Origin: Echinarachnius parma
Lineage: Eukaryota > Echinodermata > Echinoidea > Clypeasteroida > Echinarachniidae
Direction: 5' to 3'
Length of the DNA stretch: 64,000 nucleotides
Assembly: GCA_037951105.1 (NCBI GenBank)
Contig: JBAMJV010007701.1
Span: forward strand, 47,629-111,628
The notes below the pieces were generated by a model. That model searched no databases, was not told the origin of the DNA, and was given only the letters and a program-made list of their open reading frames with translations. Both the position numbers and the translations under genes were made by a program. Below, piece after piece: positions 1-11,511 of this stretch. Position 1 is the stretch's first letter. Each line of letters opens with the position of its first letter.

Positions 1-157
1 CATGTTTGCGCTGTATCGCATTTATACATTTCAAATAAATCACTATATTATTTCCTCTTTGCATTCCTCACAACTGTAGTTAAGACATTTCTATACTTCC
101 TATATTTTTATAATTTTTATAAATAAATATTTTTATAATCTTCATTATGATTTGATG

Positions 158-1070
158 TTAATACTTTACCATACAATTTATGTTTTTTTTTTTAATTGAC
201 TTCTTAATAGCTCTAGATAACCACGGTTTATCATTCGTCCTCCTGGAAGAGTGACGATGAACAATCGGAGCATATTGATTACAAATACCTATGAATGATT
301 GTACAAATATATTATATGCCTTATTAACATCAGTACATTCATATACATTTTCCCAGGATTCCGAGAGTAAACTATAACAAAACCTTTCTTTCTCATAGTA
401 TTTATATCTTCTATATCGTACTTCTCCTTGTGGTTGCAATTTTACTGAGCTGTCTGCAAAAATAGCTAATGTACGAAAGTGATCTGAAATGTCAGTTACA
501 ATTGTACCAGTATATATGCGATCTGTACCCATATTTGTGCAAATATGATCAATTAAAGAACCTGACATGGGTGTTGGTAAGGGGCTTAATCAATTGATGC
601 ATCCCCAAACACACTAAGGAAGTAGCAAACATTTACACTGGGATTATACAAATCAATATTGAAATCACCCATTAAAATAAAAAAAAATTGTATCAACTTT
701 AATTCTTTCTAACACAGACAATAAACTCCCCTGAAACTGGACAATATCGGTATTTGGTTTTCTATAAATGATACCTACAACAACGGAACAATCACCAATC
801 CAAACCTCATACCATATCGATTCAGCAAAATTTCGAATTGATACATTCTTCATACAATAATTTTAAGGCATCAATATTTGTATGTAAAGACCTAATATTT
901 ATATGAGAAATCGTGAAAGCTTTCGGGAACTTCGAACAAAATCTATTATCAAATTCAAATGGGGTTAACTCAAAAAAGTCAATATCAAACAAATTAATGT
1001 CTTCGTGGATATCAGCCATTTTCACCAAAAAGTGAACATAGTAATGTGTTATAATATGGTTAGCCTGCAT
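158..1070 (-). mobile_element. Decayed non-LTR retrotransposon (LINE) endonuclease region
   Basis: Three adjacent minus-strand reading frames together resemble the apurinic-type endonuclease that opens ORF2 of LINEs. From 1070 downwards: an N-terminal segment containing INIRSL followed by an ALKLL helix; a middle segment (853-665) with VVVGIIYRKPN, matching the usual IYRPPN core; and a C-terminal segment (568-158) with LIDHICTN and TDISDH, the conserved SDH catalytic end of the domain, then the KPWLSRAIKK linker that normally precedes the reverse transcriptase. The frames are broken by stops and shifts, and I see no reverse transcriptase between 157 and 1, so the copy is decayed and truncated. 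The IDHI...TDISDH pattern is common in CR1/Jockey-like clades, but I do not assign a clade. Confidence 0.8.
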
Positions 1071-1189
1071 GGTACTTGCGTATTAAATTCATGTCTGATA
1101 AGATTCAACGCAGTGCCTCTTGAACTACACCTCATAATGGTATCAATTGTAAATAAGAAGAAGGCGTTGTTGATTTACCTATGTTGTTA

Positions 1190-1437
1190 AAGCATTGTAC
1201 GAGCTTACTATCTGTGACGTGGTTAGAGTTGTTGTCAAGGTGAGTGGTAGGGACGTTGGCACGGTGAAGTTCGTCCACCTCCAGGGGCAAACCCGGTATT
1301 GCTCAGCCATTCATTCCTTCCCACGCTTATGTGAAGAGCTTCCGTTAGATCAGCTCTCTGGTGCGGACGTGGACCACGTGTCCGCGAGGGTTACTAGATT
1401 ACGACAACACATTCAACATGTGTATCACTTCAGTTAA
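1190..1437 (+). CDS. Possible terminal exon, protein not recognised (first copy in tandem array)
   Basis: A GC-richer stretch reads without interruption for about 80 codons and ends HVYHFS-stop at 1435-1437, preceded by a pyrimidine-rich run ending in AG near 1191. Its 3' two-thirds (from about 1271) recurs in the two downstream copies of the tandem array (3371-3940 without the inserted MITE, and 6397-6567). All three keep the same reading frame and differ mainly by conservative or silent changes, such as RLCEELPLD versus RLCEELPLA. That is what past selection on a protein leaves. The upstream third exists only in this first copy, so it is probably the source of the duplications. No upstream exon was found and the family is not recognised. 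It could instead be a captured exon fragment. Confidence 0.4.
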
Positions 1438-3432
1438 AGCCATATAACAGTATTGGGAAATTTGGAAATGCTCCACACACACAAACATTACAAATAAGCT
1501 GTTATCACCAACCAATTTATCTGTATTGTACTACTATTATTATTCATCAATCTAGTATGTTAACTTAACATGAATAAAAAAATTTCAAACTTGTTTTGAT
1601 GTAATTATGCTCACAAAAGCTAAACAAACCATGCATTCTAAAGTTTTCCATTAAAACGAAAGATTATTTACCACTTTCCCCAACTTTTATTTTGGGGGCT
1701 TTTATTATGGTGTTAAAGGGACAACAAGCTACATTTCAAAAGTTGCGAGGTTATTGTCTTATGTATGAAGAAAATGTCATTTAACAGCATGCCTGGAAAA
1801 ATTAGGGCTTGAAATCTCTTTTTCGTGGGGTTATAGACCTCAAAATAATAAAACGACATAGCGCGTTTAATTGTGTATTATACGAGTATTCACCCGGTGT
1901 GAAATTTCGCTCACGGCGCATTCCACGGAGTAACACGTTGCTGTGCCTGACCCCTACGTGACTCGCGCACAGACTGTGATCGAAAAACGGCGTAAGCGAA
2001 TACTAAACAAAATAACCCAAACTCGCTAAAACTGACTACACGTAATTGTGTATTCTTATTTTCGAGACTTTTTCCGTGACATACCTTTACAAATGTCGGC
2101 TTCACAATACCTTTACAAGAATATGTACAATATTGTTGTAATATTATGCTAAATCAGTTAAACTTCTTTATTGACGGATAGTTTGCTGGAGGGGCGCATT
2201 CGTTTTTCATTCCTAGAATCTAAATTACATGGCTGTTCGGTCTGAATGTGTTTGTGTGTGTTACTTCATCCCTATCCGTCTACTGGAAACTGTTCAGACG
2301 ATTTATAAAAGGCGGAAAAAATGAATTTCAAAGACAAATCCCGTGTTGCAATATTTTGAAGTCAGATGCCCCTTTGACTGGACTAAGAAACTCAATATAC
2401 GAATGTTGTTCGTGTTTTAAAGGGATGTAGTTAGGTGTTGGTTTTGAGGGCGCTTCCATTAATAGTTAATTTGTGAGGAAATTAACTATTAAGTCGAATA
2501 CTTGGAAGATCACGTGATTTAAAAGATAAAACAAAAAGTGATTTGATCAAAATCGGTTGAGAAACAGCTGACATATGTAATATAATCCGGTTGGAATACA
2601 TGACTGTGGGACCCATATTTATTCGATGAGCTTACCAAAGAAGTATATAACACCAAAACTGTTTTCAAAAATATACTAAAGATGTTTTTTTATATATTAT
2701 GTTGATGATCTCTTTTTTTAATCATGACTTTGTACTGAGTTTAAATTATCCGCTCGCTTTTTTAGGTTGGTTCTTGAATTATTGTATTTATTTACATTCT
2801 TTGTCGGAAATAACTCATCTAAACTAAGTTATACACCTACTTATAATAGCAAAGCGCCATGCCCGATAATAATTAATGAGCACTTGCCGATAATAATAAT
2901 ACTTGGCAAACAAGAGGTGGAACCATTCAAATCGCTCTTGGCATTATTAATCATACCTAGCGCACTACCATTATGTTTGGCTTATTACATGTCAACCGAA
3001 ACGTAATGTAATCACTTGTATTCATTCAGAACACATTGTTATTTTTGTTTGTCGCATGATCTTTTGCTGTCATGAACAATGGAGTAAGGTACCACCTGGT
3101 TCGATATAATTGAATCACTGAACTAGTACGGCTTCATTCGCCATACTGGCGCCTATCGTATAATACTCTTTTGACAATCGTTTCATTCTCGTATAGAAAG
3201 TCAACACCAGTTATACCCCCGTAATGTTTTGGATGGATAGGCACTGTATCAATACGTCGAGCCGTTGGCGGGAATCGTTCAGATGATGATACAAAGTTCA
3301 AATTGGCATGTATACTACTCGATCTTAGTTCATATCCAAAATTAAAGGGATAGTACAATTTTGGTCAAACTGGTCGTCCACCTCCAGGCGCAAACCCGGT
3401 ATTGCTCAGCCATTCATACCTTCCCGCGCTTA

Positions 3433-3831
3433 AGGAGTGGTCACATTGGACACGAATCCCCACGACTAGACCCACGAATGCAGTACGCATTGGTAGTAAA
3501 TCTATGGCAAGCCGTTTTAACATTTATTCCTATTTCTTGATATCAATAATTTAATTATTTATATCAGTTTATTTCTTGATATCAAGTATTACCAATACAG
3601 AAAAGTATTTTTTGATATCAAGAATTAATTTCTTGATATCAAGAATGCATTTCTTGATATCAAGAATTCGATTTCTTGATATCAAGAATTGAATTCTTGA
3701 TATCAAGAATTGAATTCTTGATATCAAGAAATAGGAATACATGTTAAAAACGGCTTGCCCTAGATTTGAACCAATGCGTACTGCATTCGTGGGTCTAGTC
3801 GTGGGGAGTCGTGTCCAATGTGACCACTCCT
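3433..3831. mobile_element. Foldback MITE with TTA target duplication (PIF/Harbinger-type)
   Basis: A 399-bp almost fully palindromic element. The outer ~60 bp arms (start AGGAGTGGTCACATTGGACA) match in inverted orientation with one mismatch, and weaker pairing extends to about 120 bp. The centre holds about eight units of a ~21-bp repeat built on the palindrome TTCTTGATATCAAGAA. TTA flanks both ends (3430-3432 and 3832-3834). The same site in units A and C reads GCGCTTATGTG with a single TTA, so the empty site is visible. A three-base TTA duplication is the hallmark of PIF/Harbinger transposition. No transposase is present. Confidence 0.88.
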
Positions 3832-4073
3832 TTATGTGAAGAGCTTCCGTTAGCTCAGCTCTCTGGTGCGGACGTGGACCACGTGTCCGCGATGGTTACT
3901 AGATTACGACAACACATTCAACATGTTTATCACTTCAGTTAAAGCCATATAACAGTATTGGGAAATTTGGAAATGTTACACACACACAAACATTACAAAT
4001 AAGCTGTTATCACCAACCAATTTATATGTATTTTACTACTATTATTATTCATGAATCTAGTCTGTTAACTTAA

Positions 4074-4599
4074 AGGGAAAGTTGAGTTTTGGTAGAGAGG
4101 GCGCTAGACTACTTAATTGGTTTGTGAGGTAATGAAAAACTGAGTGTAAAATTTGAAAGAGCATAATATTTAAACAATAAAATCATCTTTGTTTAATCAA
4201 AATCGGTTCAGAAACGGCTGAAATATCCATAAATATAACAATTTGTAATAAACCCGGGGCCCCGGGTTTATTAGAGAATTTTGAACCAGCCGTTAAAATT
4301 TCAAAAAAATGCTTCCTCTTTTCAAAAAGTTACAAAATAGGTATTTAAATAGTTGTTGGTTATTTCTCTATCTAATCACTATTTCAACAAAGCATCACAT
4401 GCACAATATTTTATTCAAAATGGTTGAAACCGATGAGTGTTTAGAGAGCGCCCTCTTACGTTTTAACGGCTCTTTTTGAATGATAACATGATCTTTACTA
4501 CGTTTACTTATTAGTTTGTAATGTAATGATGCAGGTTTTGGTTACTAAAATTCAGTTTCACTAAAACTGTACTCTCCTTACCAGAACTCAACTATCCCT
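4074..4599. mobile_element. TTAA MITE, family 1 (AGGGAAAGTTGAG ends)
   Basis: A 526-bp non-coding element in unit B, ending TCAACTATCCCT and flanked by TTAA (4070-4073 and 4600-4603). Units A and C show the unoccupied site as GTTAACTTAAC with one TTAA. The ends are inverted repeats related to AGGGATAGTTGAGTTTTGG. Recognisable internal blocks are a GAGGGCGCT motif near each end, GAAACGGCTGAAATATC and an inverted GGGGCCCCGGG centre. Relatives lie at 27662-28491, 30336-31175, 31543-33058 and 33329-33853. TTAA targets are known for piggyBac and Kolobok transposases; which one moved this family cannot be told here. Confidence 0.85.
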
Positions 4600-7589
4600 T
4601 TAACATGAATAAACAAATTTCGACCTTGTTTTGATGTAATTATGCTCACAAAAGCTAAACAAACCATGCATTCTAAAGTTTTCCATTAAAACGAAAGATT
4701 ATTTACCACTTTCCCCAACTTTGATTTTGGGGGCTTTTATTATGTTGTTAAAGGGACAACAAGCTACATTTCAAAAGTTGCGAGGTTATTGTCTTATGTA
4801 TGAAGAAAATGTCATTTACAGCATGCCTGGACAAATTAGGGCTTGAAATCTCTTTTTCGTGGGGTTATAGACCTCAAAATAATAACACGACACCGCGTGT
4901 TTAATTGTGTATTATACGAGTATTCACCCGGTGCGAAATTTCGCTCACGGCGCATTCCACGGAGTAACACGTTGCTGTGCGTGACCCCTACGTGACCCGC
5001 GCACAGACTGTGATCGAACAACGGCGTAAGCGAATACTAAACAAAATAACCCAAACTCTCAACAACTGACTACACATAATTGTGTATTCTTCATTTTCGA
5101 GACCTTTTCCGTGACATACCTTTACAAATGTCGGCTTCACAATACCTTTACAAGAATAAGTACAATATTGTTGTAATATTATACTAAATCAGTTTAAACT
5201 TCTTTATTGACGGATATATAGTTTGCTGGAGGGGCGCATTCGTTTTTCATTCCTATAATCCAAATTACATTGCTGTTCGGTCTGAATGTGTTTGTGTGTG
5301 TTACTTTATCCCTATCCGTCTACTGGAAACTGTTCAGACGATTTATAAAAGGCGGACAAAATGAATTTCAAAGACAAATCCTGTGTTGCAATATTTTGAA
5401 GTCAGATGCCTCTTTGACAGGACTAAGAAACTCAATTTACGAATGTTGTTTGTGTTTTAAAGGGATGTAGTTAGGTGTTGGTTTTGAGGGCGCTTCGATA
5501 AATAATTCATTTGTGAGGAAATTAACAATTAAGTCGAATTACTTGGAAGAGCACGTGATTTAAAAGATAAAACAAAAAGTGATTTGATCAAAATCGGTTG
5601 AGAAACAGCTGACATATGTAATATAATCCGGTTGGAATACATGTGGGACCCATATTTATTCGATGAGTTTACCAAAGAAGTATATAACGCCCAAACTGTT
5701 TTCAAAAATATACTAAAGATGTTTTTTTATATATATGTTGATGATCTCTTTTTTTAATCATGACTTTGTACTGAGTTTAAATTATCCGCTCGCTTTTTTA
5801 GGTTGGTTCTTGAATTATTGTATTTATTTACATTCTTTGTCGGAAATAACTCATCTAAACTAAGTTATACACCTAATTATAATAGCAAAGTGCCATGCCC
5901 GATATTAATTAATGAGCACTTGCCGATAATAATAATACTTGGCAAACAAGAGGTGGAACCATTCAAATCGATCTTGGCATTATTAATCATACCTAGCGCA
6001 CTACAATTATGTTTGGCTTATTACATGTCAACCGAAACGTAATGTAATCACTTGTATTCATTCGGAACACATTGTTATTTTTGTTTGTCTCATGATCTTT
6101 TGCTGTCATGAACAATGGAGTAAGGTACCACCTGGTTCGATATAATTGAATCACTGAACTAGTACGGCTTCATTCGCCATACTGGCGCCTATCGTATAAT
6201 GCTCTTTTGACAATCGTTTCATTCGCGTATAGAAAGTCAACACCAGTTATACCCCGTAATGTTTTGGATGGATAGGCACTGTATCAATACGTCGAGCCGT
6301 TGGCGGGAATCGTTCAGATGATGATACAAAGTTCAAATTGGCATACTACTCGATCTTAGTTCATATCCAAAATTAAAGTGTACAATTTTGGTCAAACTGG
6401 TCGTCCACCTCCAGGCGCAAACCCGGTATTGCTCAGCCATTCATACCTTCCCGCGCTTATGTGAAGAGCTTCCGTTGGATCAGCTCTCTGGTGCGGACGT
6501 GGACCACGTGTCCGCGAGGGTTACTAGATTACGACAACACATTCAACATGTTTATCACTTCAGTTAAAGCCATATAACAGTATTGGGAAATTTGGAAATG
6601 TTCCACACACACAAACATTACAAATAAGCTGTTATCACCAACCAATTTATATGTATTTTACTACTAGTATTGTTCATAAATCTAGTCTGTTAACTTAACG
6701 TGAATTAACAAGTTTCGAACTTGTTTTTATTAAATTATGCTCACAAAAGCTAAACAAACCATGCATTCTAAAGTTTTCCATTACACCGAAAGATTATTTA
6801 CCACTTTCCCCAACTTTGATTTGGGGAGCTTTTATTATGTTGTCCGCCTTTTGCAAGCTAAATTTCAAAAGTTGCGAGGTTATTGTCTTTTATGAAAGAA
6901 AATGTAATTTAATAGCATGCCTGAAAAAAAATAGGGCTTGAAATTTCTTTTTCGTGAGGTTATAGACCTCAAAATAATAAAACGACAAAGCGCGTTTATT
7001 TGTGTATTATACGAGTATTCACCCGATGCGAAATTTCGCTCACGGCGCATTCCACGGAGTACCACGTTGCTGTGCGTGACCCCTACGCGACCCGCGCACA
7101 GATTGTGATCGAACAACGGCGTAAGCGAATACTAAACAAAATAACCCAAACTCGCGATAACTGACTACAGGTATTTGTGTATTCTTCATTTTCGAGAACT
7201 TTTCCGTGACATACCTTTACAAATGTCGGCTTCACAATACCTTTACACAAACAAGTACAATATTGTTGTAATATTATGCTAACTCAGTTAAACTCCTTTA
7301 TTGACCGAAATATAGTTTGATTTAGGGGGGGGGGGCATTCGTTTTTCATTCGTAGAATCCAAATTACAGGGCTGTTTGATCAGTCTACTGGAAACTGTTC
7401 AGACGATTTATAAAAGGCGAACGAAATGATTTTCTAAGAAAAACCCGTGTTGCAATATTTTGAGGTCAAATGCCTCTTTGACTGGACTAATAAACTCAAT
7501 ATACGAATGTTGTTTGTGTTACGGATAGTCGGATGAGGGATAGTCAACCTATTCGAAACGTCGAGCCCCTCCTACCATCCATTCTCTCC

Positions 7590-7915
7590 TCGCAATACCA
7601 ACGGTCCTTCCAGGACTATCGCAACAGTCCTTTCTAGGACTACCAACAGTCCTTTCTAGGACTACCAACACTCCTTTTTTAGGACTCTCCTAGAAAGAAT
7701 ACCTACAGTCCTTTTCAGGACTATCGCAACAGTCCTTTCTAGGACTACCAACAGTCCTTTCTAGGACTACCAACAGTCCTTTCTAGGACTACCAACAGTT
7801 CCTTTTATGACTCTCCTAGAAGGAATACCAACAGTCCTTTCTAGGACTACCAACAGTCCTCTCTGGGACTACCAACAGTCCTTTCTAGGACTACCATAGT
7901 CCTTTTCAGGACTCA
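7590..7915. repeat. Minisatellite of a palindromic ~22-bp unit
   Basis: About fourteen tandem units of the form ACCAACAGTCCTTTCTAGGA, each containing the inverted pair AGTCC/GGACT, so every unit can form a small hairpin. Some units are variants (CTCTGGGACT, TTCAGGACT). It directly follows the truncated third copy of the 2.1 kb array. Confidence 0.9.
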
Positions 7916-8157
7916 CCATCCTCCTCTCTCACATGGTGCGACCGCAAACCACACGTATTATATATACCACCATGGAAACCGATACTTACAAGCAACATTT
8001 AGTATCATATTGTTTAGCAACTTTTCTAGTTTATAACGAGATATGCAAAACTCTGAAATATTATCGGGAAAATGGCTATATCTTAGGATAAAATCAAGAC
8101 TGACATGTACTTTGAACTAAGTGTTGAACTTAAACCTCTATGATCTCCATTGTTTAA

Positions 8158-8535
8158 AGGGATCTAGTAACTTTGTTGACATGTGCAAAAAGTGACGCAA
8201 TGGTTGATGCAATGTATATTACTGTTATCTCATATGTCCACAGGGTATTGTGTGAAAATTTCAAGTCAAATGGATAGTGCATGGCCAAGTAATGAGCGAA
8301 AATGCAAAGTGATATTCAATAACTCACTGCACTCCCTTTGTACACAGAAGAAAAACTCGCCCGGAGTTTTTCTTATCTGAATACTTCGATCGTACATATC
8401 TTTGTAACGAAAGGGAAATTTGAAAAACCGAAACCTGTCCCATGATTTTATTGTTAATACGAATACAACAAGGTATGAGGGAACCGCTAGAACGATTTTT
8501 TTTTTTTAGGATTTGGACAATGTTACTTAGTCCCT
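8158..8535. mobile_element. TTAA MITE, family 2 (AGGGATCTAGTAAC ends)
   Basis: A 378-bp element beginning AGGGATCTAGTAACTTTG and ending TTACTTAGTCCCT, flanked by TTAA at 8154-8157 and 8536-8539. Related copies lie at about 38262-38877 (itself split by another MITE), about 41788-42110 (decayed), 63706 to the window end, and as a 3' fragment near 21930-22013. Internal landmarks are GTGTGAAAATTTCAAGT, AAATGCAAAG.GATATTCA and GAAACCTGTCCCATG. No coding capacity. Confidence 0.85.
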
Positions 8536-8539
8536 TTAA

Positions 8540-10457
8540 CCCTATCAAGCCCAAGGGTGGCTGAATGAGCCCCCCCTCCCCCTGCCAAATTTTCCATCAC
8601 CGCTTCTACAGTTCTTGTTCGATTTTCACAAAATGTTGTGACTTTTCCTAAAATCGAATTGCGAACATGTTGGTATACAATTTTGATGGATTGGCAATCC
8701 CTGTTGCCATGGTAACCGTAAACTGAAGAGCATGTTTTTCATTTTTTTACAATGTTTTGTTTTTCTCTTAGTAAACAACTGAAGTTTGTTTTGTATTCAT
8801 TCAATTTTCATAACAATTATGATTAACAGGTTCTCATTAACTGAAGTTAATTTCCCTGAGTATTATTTTGTTTTTCTTTGTTTTTAAAGACAAAATGGCG
8901 GAAAACAATGAAAATAATAAGAATCATAACAAATCAGGTTTTGATGTATTTTTATGATATTTTTTAGATATAAATATGCCAATGGGGTTTCCCATGATGT
9001 CTACAAACAGTTAAAAATGCCAAACCTTACTTTAGATCAGGTTCACCGGGTAAAAATTTAAGAATTGCACGTATACACATTATTGTACTAAAATGTGTTT
9101 GCTAACTCATCTGAAGGTCATCTCCACAATTACTTTGCAGACCTAATGAGCCCCTAAAACCCATAAAATACCACAGAAATGTCATGATCTATGTTCTAGA
9201 ATATGTAATCTTGCATAATAATGCTCCAAAATTCAATTTGCCTACATATATCAGTCCATCTGGCGAAAACAGCCCAGTAATGTTTGAATTCAGTTTTTCA
9301 TCATATAATCAGCCCCCCCCCCCCCCCCCCCCCCCCAACTCAAAATGGAAGTTGGCCAAATATTCAATGAAGAGAATAATGCGCCGGCGCGAACTTCACA
9401 ATGAAAAACAATATTTTGCTCCTAGTAGGGAAATCCCCTGTTTCTTGACTGTGCGCAATTAACTAAAATGAAATCGCGTAACTGTTAGTACTGCGCGTAA
9501 CTAAAATAATAGAGATGAATTAAAATCATAGAAGTATGAATAAACAAACCAACCCGTTTATAACTAGAAGGCTCACTTAACGCGCGCAAGTCACGTGTCC
9601 AATAGACTTTGTACATGGGCAACATGGCGGAGTGAACCGATTTTTGAAGCACAAAAGGAATACCACTAGACGTCATCGCGTCGTGACCTAGAAAAACTTG
9701 ACCAATCATCATGCTATGAAGTGCGCGTAGACTATCGCGCCTATTTTCCTGCGCACTGTCCTAGATTGTATCACGCTTGAGAACAATGGGATCTATGGTG
9801 ACGTATGCATATGAACTTGTTTTATTGACCTCGATCTGGTGACGACGCGTATGAACTGCTCTGTGATTGGTTTATGTAATTCCCAAGTATCCCATAATGC
9901 AACCTGCAGTGGTATTCCTTTCGATGACCAGTCTGGCAGCAGTGACACCCCCCTGATTAAAATACGTCTTTGGTATCAAGAAGCGCAATTTTGCTGAGAA
10001 GTGCGTGTTTAAATGCCATGGCAACTGCAACACAAATGAGTGCGCAATGCGTAATTACTTTAGCTTTTTGCGTAATGTGTTATTTTATGCAATGAGTTCC
10101 CGTATGGTAATTTATTTAAATGAACAAACTCTGACGTACTACCCCATTTGCATGAAATTCCGAACGTATTTTCAAAAAACTCGCGGCTGAAGGCGTGGCC
10201 TATCTCTGTGGTTAAAACGCTATACGCTTATTCAGTTGGGCTTCTAGTATTTATATTGTATTTCTGTGCATATAATCCTAAATAGCGCCCTCATATGGTG
10301 ACCGGAATAAATGTTGATGATTGCAAATTGTAGAGCTTGACCTACTAGACATGTGTGCCAAATATGAAAATGGTCGATCAAATAATATAGGAATTAGAGA
10401 GGGGGTGAGCCCCCATTTCGCCTGGGAACGCCAACATAGCTTGGGCCTGATATAGGG
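8540..10457. mobile_element. Non-autonomous piggyBac-like element, 1.9 kb
   Basis: The left end reads TTAA then CCCTATCAAGCCCAAG; the right end reads CTTGGGCCTGATATAGGG then TTAA, giving an inverted terminal repeat of about 18 bp and TTAA duplications at 8536-8539 and 10458-10461. Ends starting CCC next to TTAA are typical of piggyBac. The interior has only short unconvincing frames, a run of 24 Cs at 9313-9336 and a diverse AT-rich body, so the element depends on a transposase from elsewhere. It abuts the family-2 MITE exactly, sharing its right TTAA. Confidence 0.7.
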
Positions 10458-10880
10458 TTAAGCAGAATAAGAACATTAATACAAAAATCATAACTTCGTC
10501 GATCATATCAAAAGCTCAATTGTACATTTTGTGTCAAAGTTGCTGGTTTTGCCAAAGCCAGTTACATATTTCTTGAAAAACCTTGTATACCAAAACTGAA
10601 TTACCCATGTAATTACGAACAAATCTGTTTGGAAGAGGTACGGCTTGCACGCAAAGTACTATGGTATGTCACCAAACTCAGAGGCCTACAAGTTGTATCA
10701 TGCCGGCTGAAAAAGTATGCAACGTTAGGTCGGATTTAGTTTATGTTTGCATAGGTTTCATAATCAGTCAGGCGCAAGATCGCTTTTCCAATCTTAAACA
10801 AAAAAATGGAAAACGACTGTTCTTGGACCTCCACCGACCGAGGGCGTGAAATGTACCCCCGCGCACTAGATTAGCTTGAC
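10458..10880. other. No gene seen
   Basis: AT-rich sequence between the piggyBac-like element and the CA microsatellite. Short open frames occur but none has splice context or a recognisable motif. Confidence 0.5.
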
Positions 10881-10925
10881 AGTCACTTACTGAAAATATT
10901 ACAATGACACAAAATCAGTGGCCCA

Positions 10926-11029
10926 TACACAAACACAAACATAAACGCACACAAAAAAGGCACACGTTTACACACATAAATAAATAAACGCACACACAGA
11001 CACACACACTCACACGCACACACACGTAT

Positions 11030-11062
<33 letters not shown>

Positions 11063-11088
11063 CACATACACACACGCACACGCACCAA
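10926..11088. repeat. (CA)n-rich microsatellite
   Basis: Interrupted CACACA tract, purest at about 11030-11075. It explains the Cys/Val-rich open frames on the minus strand here. Confidence 0.95.
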
Positions 11089-11314
11089 CGGTGAATTTCA
11101 GGGACCGGTCGCGGGCACAATTTAGACCGTACTTTCAGGGACCGGAAATGTTCTATACGTGCATTATGCGGACCGGGCGCGACAGTTAGGAATGTGTGTA
11201 TTATGCAATGCATGGACCTATAGTAGGCCCGGAAATGTTCCAGGTGCATTATGTGGACCATATTATGTGTACGTAAGTGTACCATACATCGCATCCGGAG
11301 GGTGTTTCACAAAG

Positions 11315-11440
11315 AAATTATTTGTCATCATGACAAATTTGTCATCATGACAAATTTCAATTGTCATCATGATAAGTTGTCATCGTCCATAAAAATGCGT
11401 TTCACGAAGCTCATGACAACTTGTCATCGAAAATAATTGT
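11315..11440. repeat. Short palindromic TGTCATCATGACA repeat
   Basis: Two perfect copies and one degenerate copy of the inverted pair TTTGTCATCATGACAAA follow the phrase GGGTGTTTCACAAAG, which also opens the foldback element at 61422-61853. A variant (CGTTTCACGAAG, CATGACAACTTGTCATCG) closes the stretch, so this may be a small decayed foldback element about 140 bp long. Confidence 0.6.
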
Positions 11441-11453
11441 TTTAATCTAATTA

Positions 11454-11511
11454 TGGACGAGCCTGAAATCTGCCAATACAGCAAGAAGCCTGCAAGAACC
11501 AAATGATGGCC
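11454..11511 (+). CDS. Possible first exon of the unrecognised gene at 12654-17595
   Basis: ATG at 11454 opens a lysine-rich frame (MDEPEICQYSKKPARTK) that stops just before a strong donor, GTAAGT at 11512. A second frame ATG ATG GCC (11503-11511) ends exactly at that donor in phase 0 and would join the exon at 12654 in frame. Basic residues here suit the region before a Myb/SANT-like domain. Either start is possible, and the two frames being offset may mean a one-base indel. Low confidence; only splice logic and composition support it. Confidence 0.25.

Larger units (their letters stand above)
1254..7540. repeat. Tandem array of a ~2.1 kb unit, three copies
   Basis: Unit A runs about 1270-3370, unit B about 3371-6396 and unit C about 6397-7540 (truncated, passing into a minisatellite). 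Matching landmarks in order are the exon-like piece CTCAGCCATTCAT, a GCTGTTATCACCAACC block, CTAAACAAACCATGCATTC, the TTCACCCGGTG block, ACTGGAAACTGTTCAGACG and a CGTCGAGCCGTTGGCG block present in A and B. B is longer only because two MITEs sit in it (3433-3831 and 4074-4599); subtracting them gives about 2.1 kb again. Part of the unit (near 1714-2428) also occurs alone, in opposite orientation, at 56356-56997, so the unit itself contains an older TTAA-flanked element. Copies differ by scattered substitutions and small indels. Confidence 0.88.

Noticed and set aside
7590..7915. CRISPR array
   Set aside because: Units are contiguous and palindromic without unique spacers, in an animal genome; minisatellite.
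10883..11294. Cys/Val-rich minus-strand frames
   Set aside because: Translation of a CA microsatellite.
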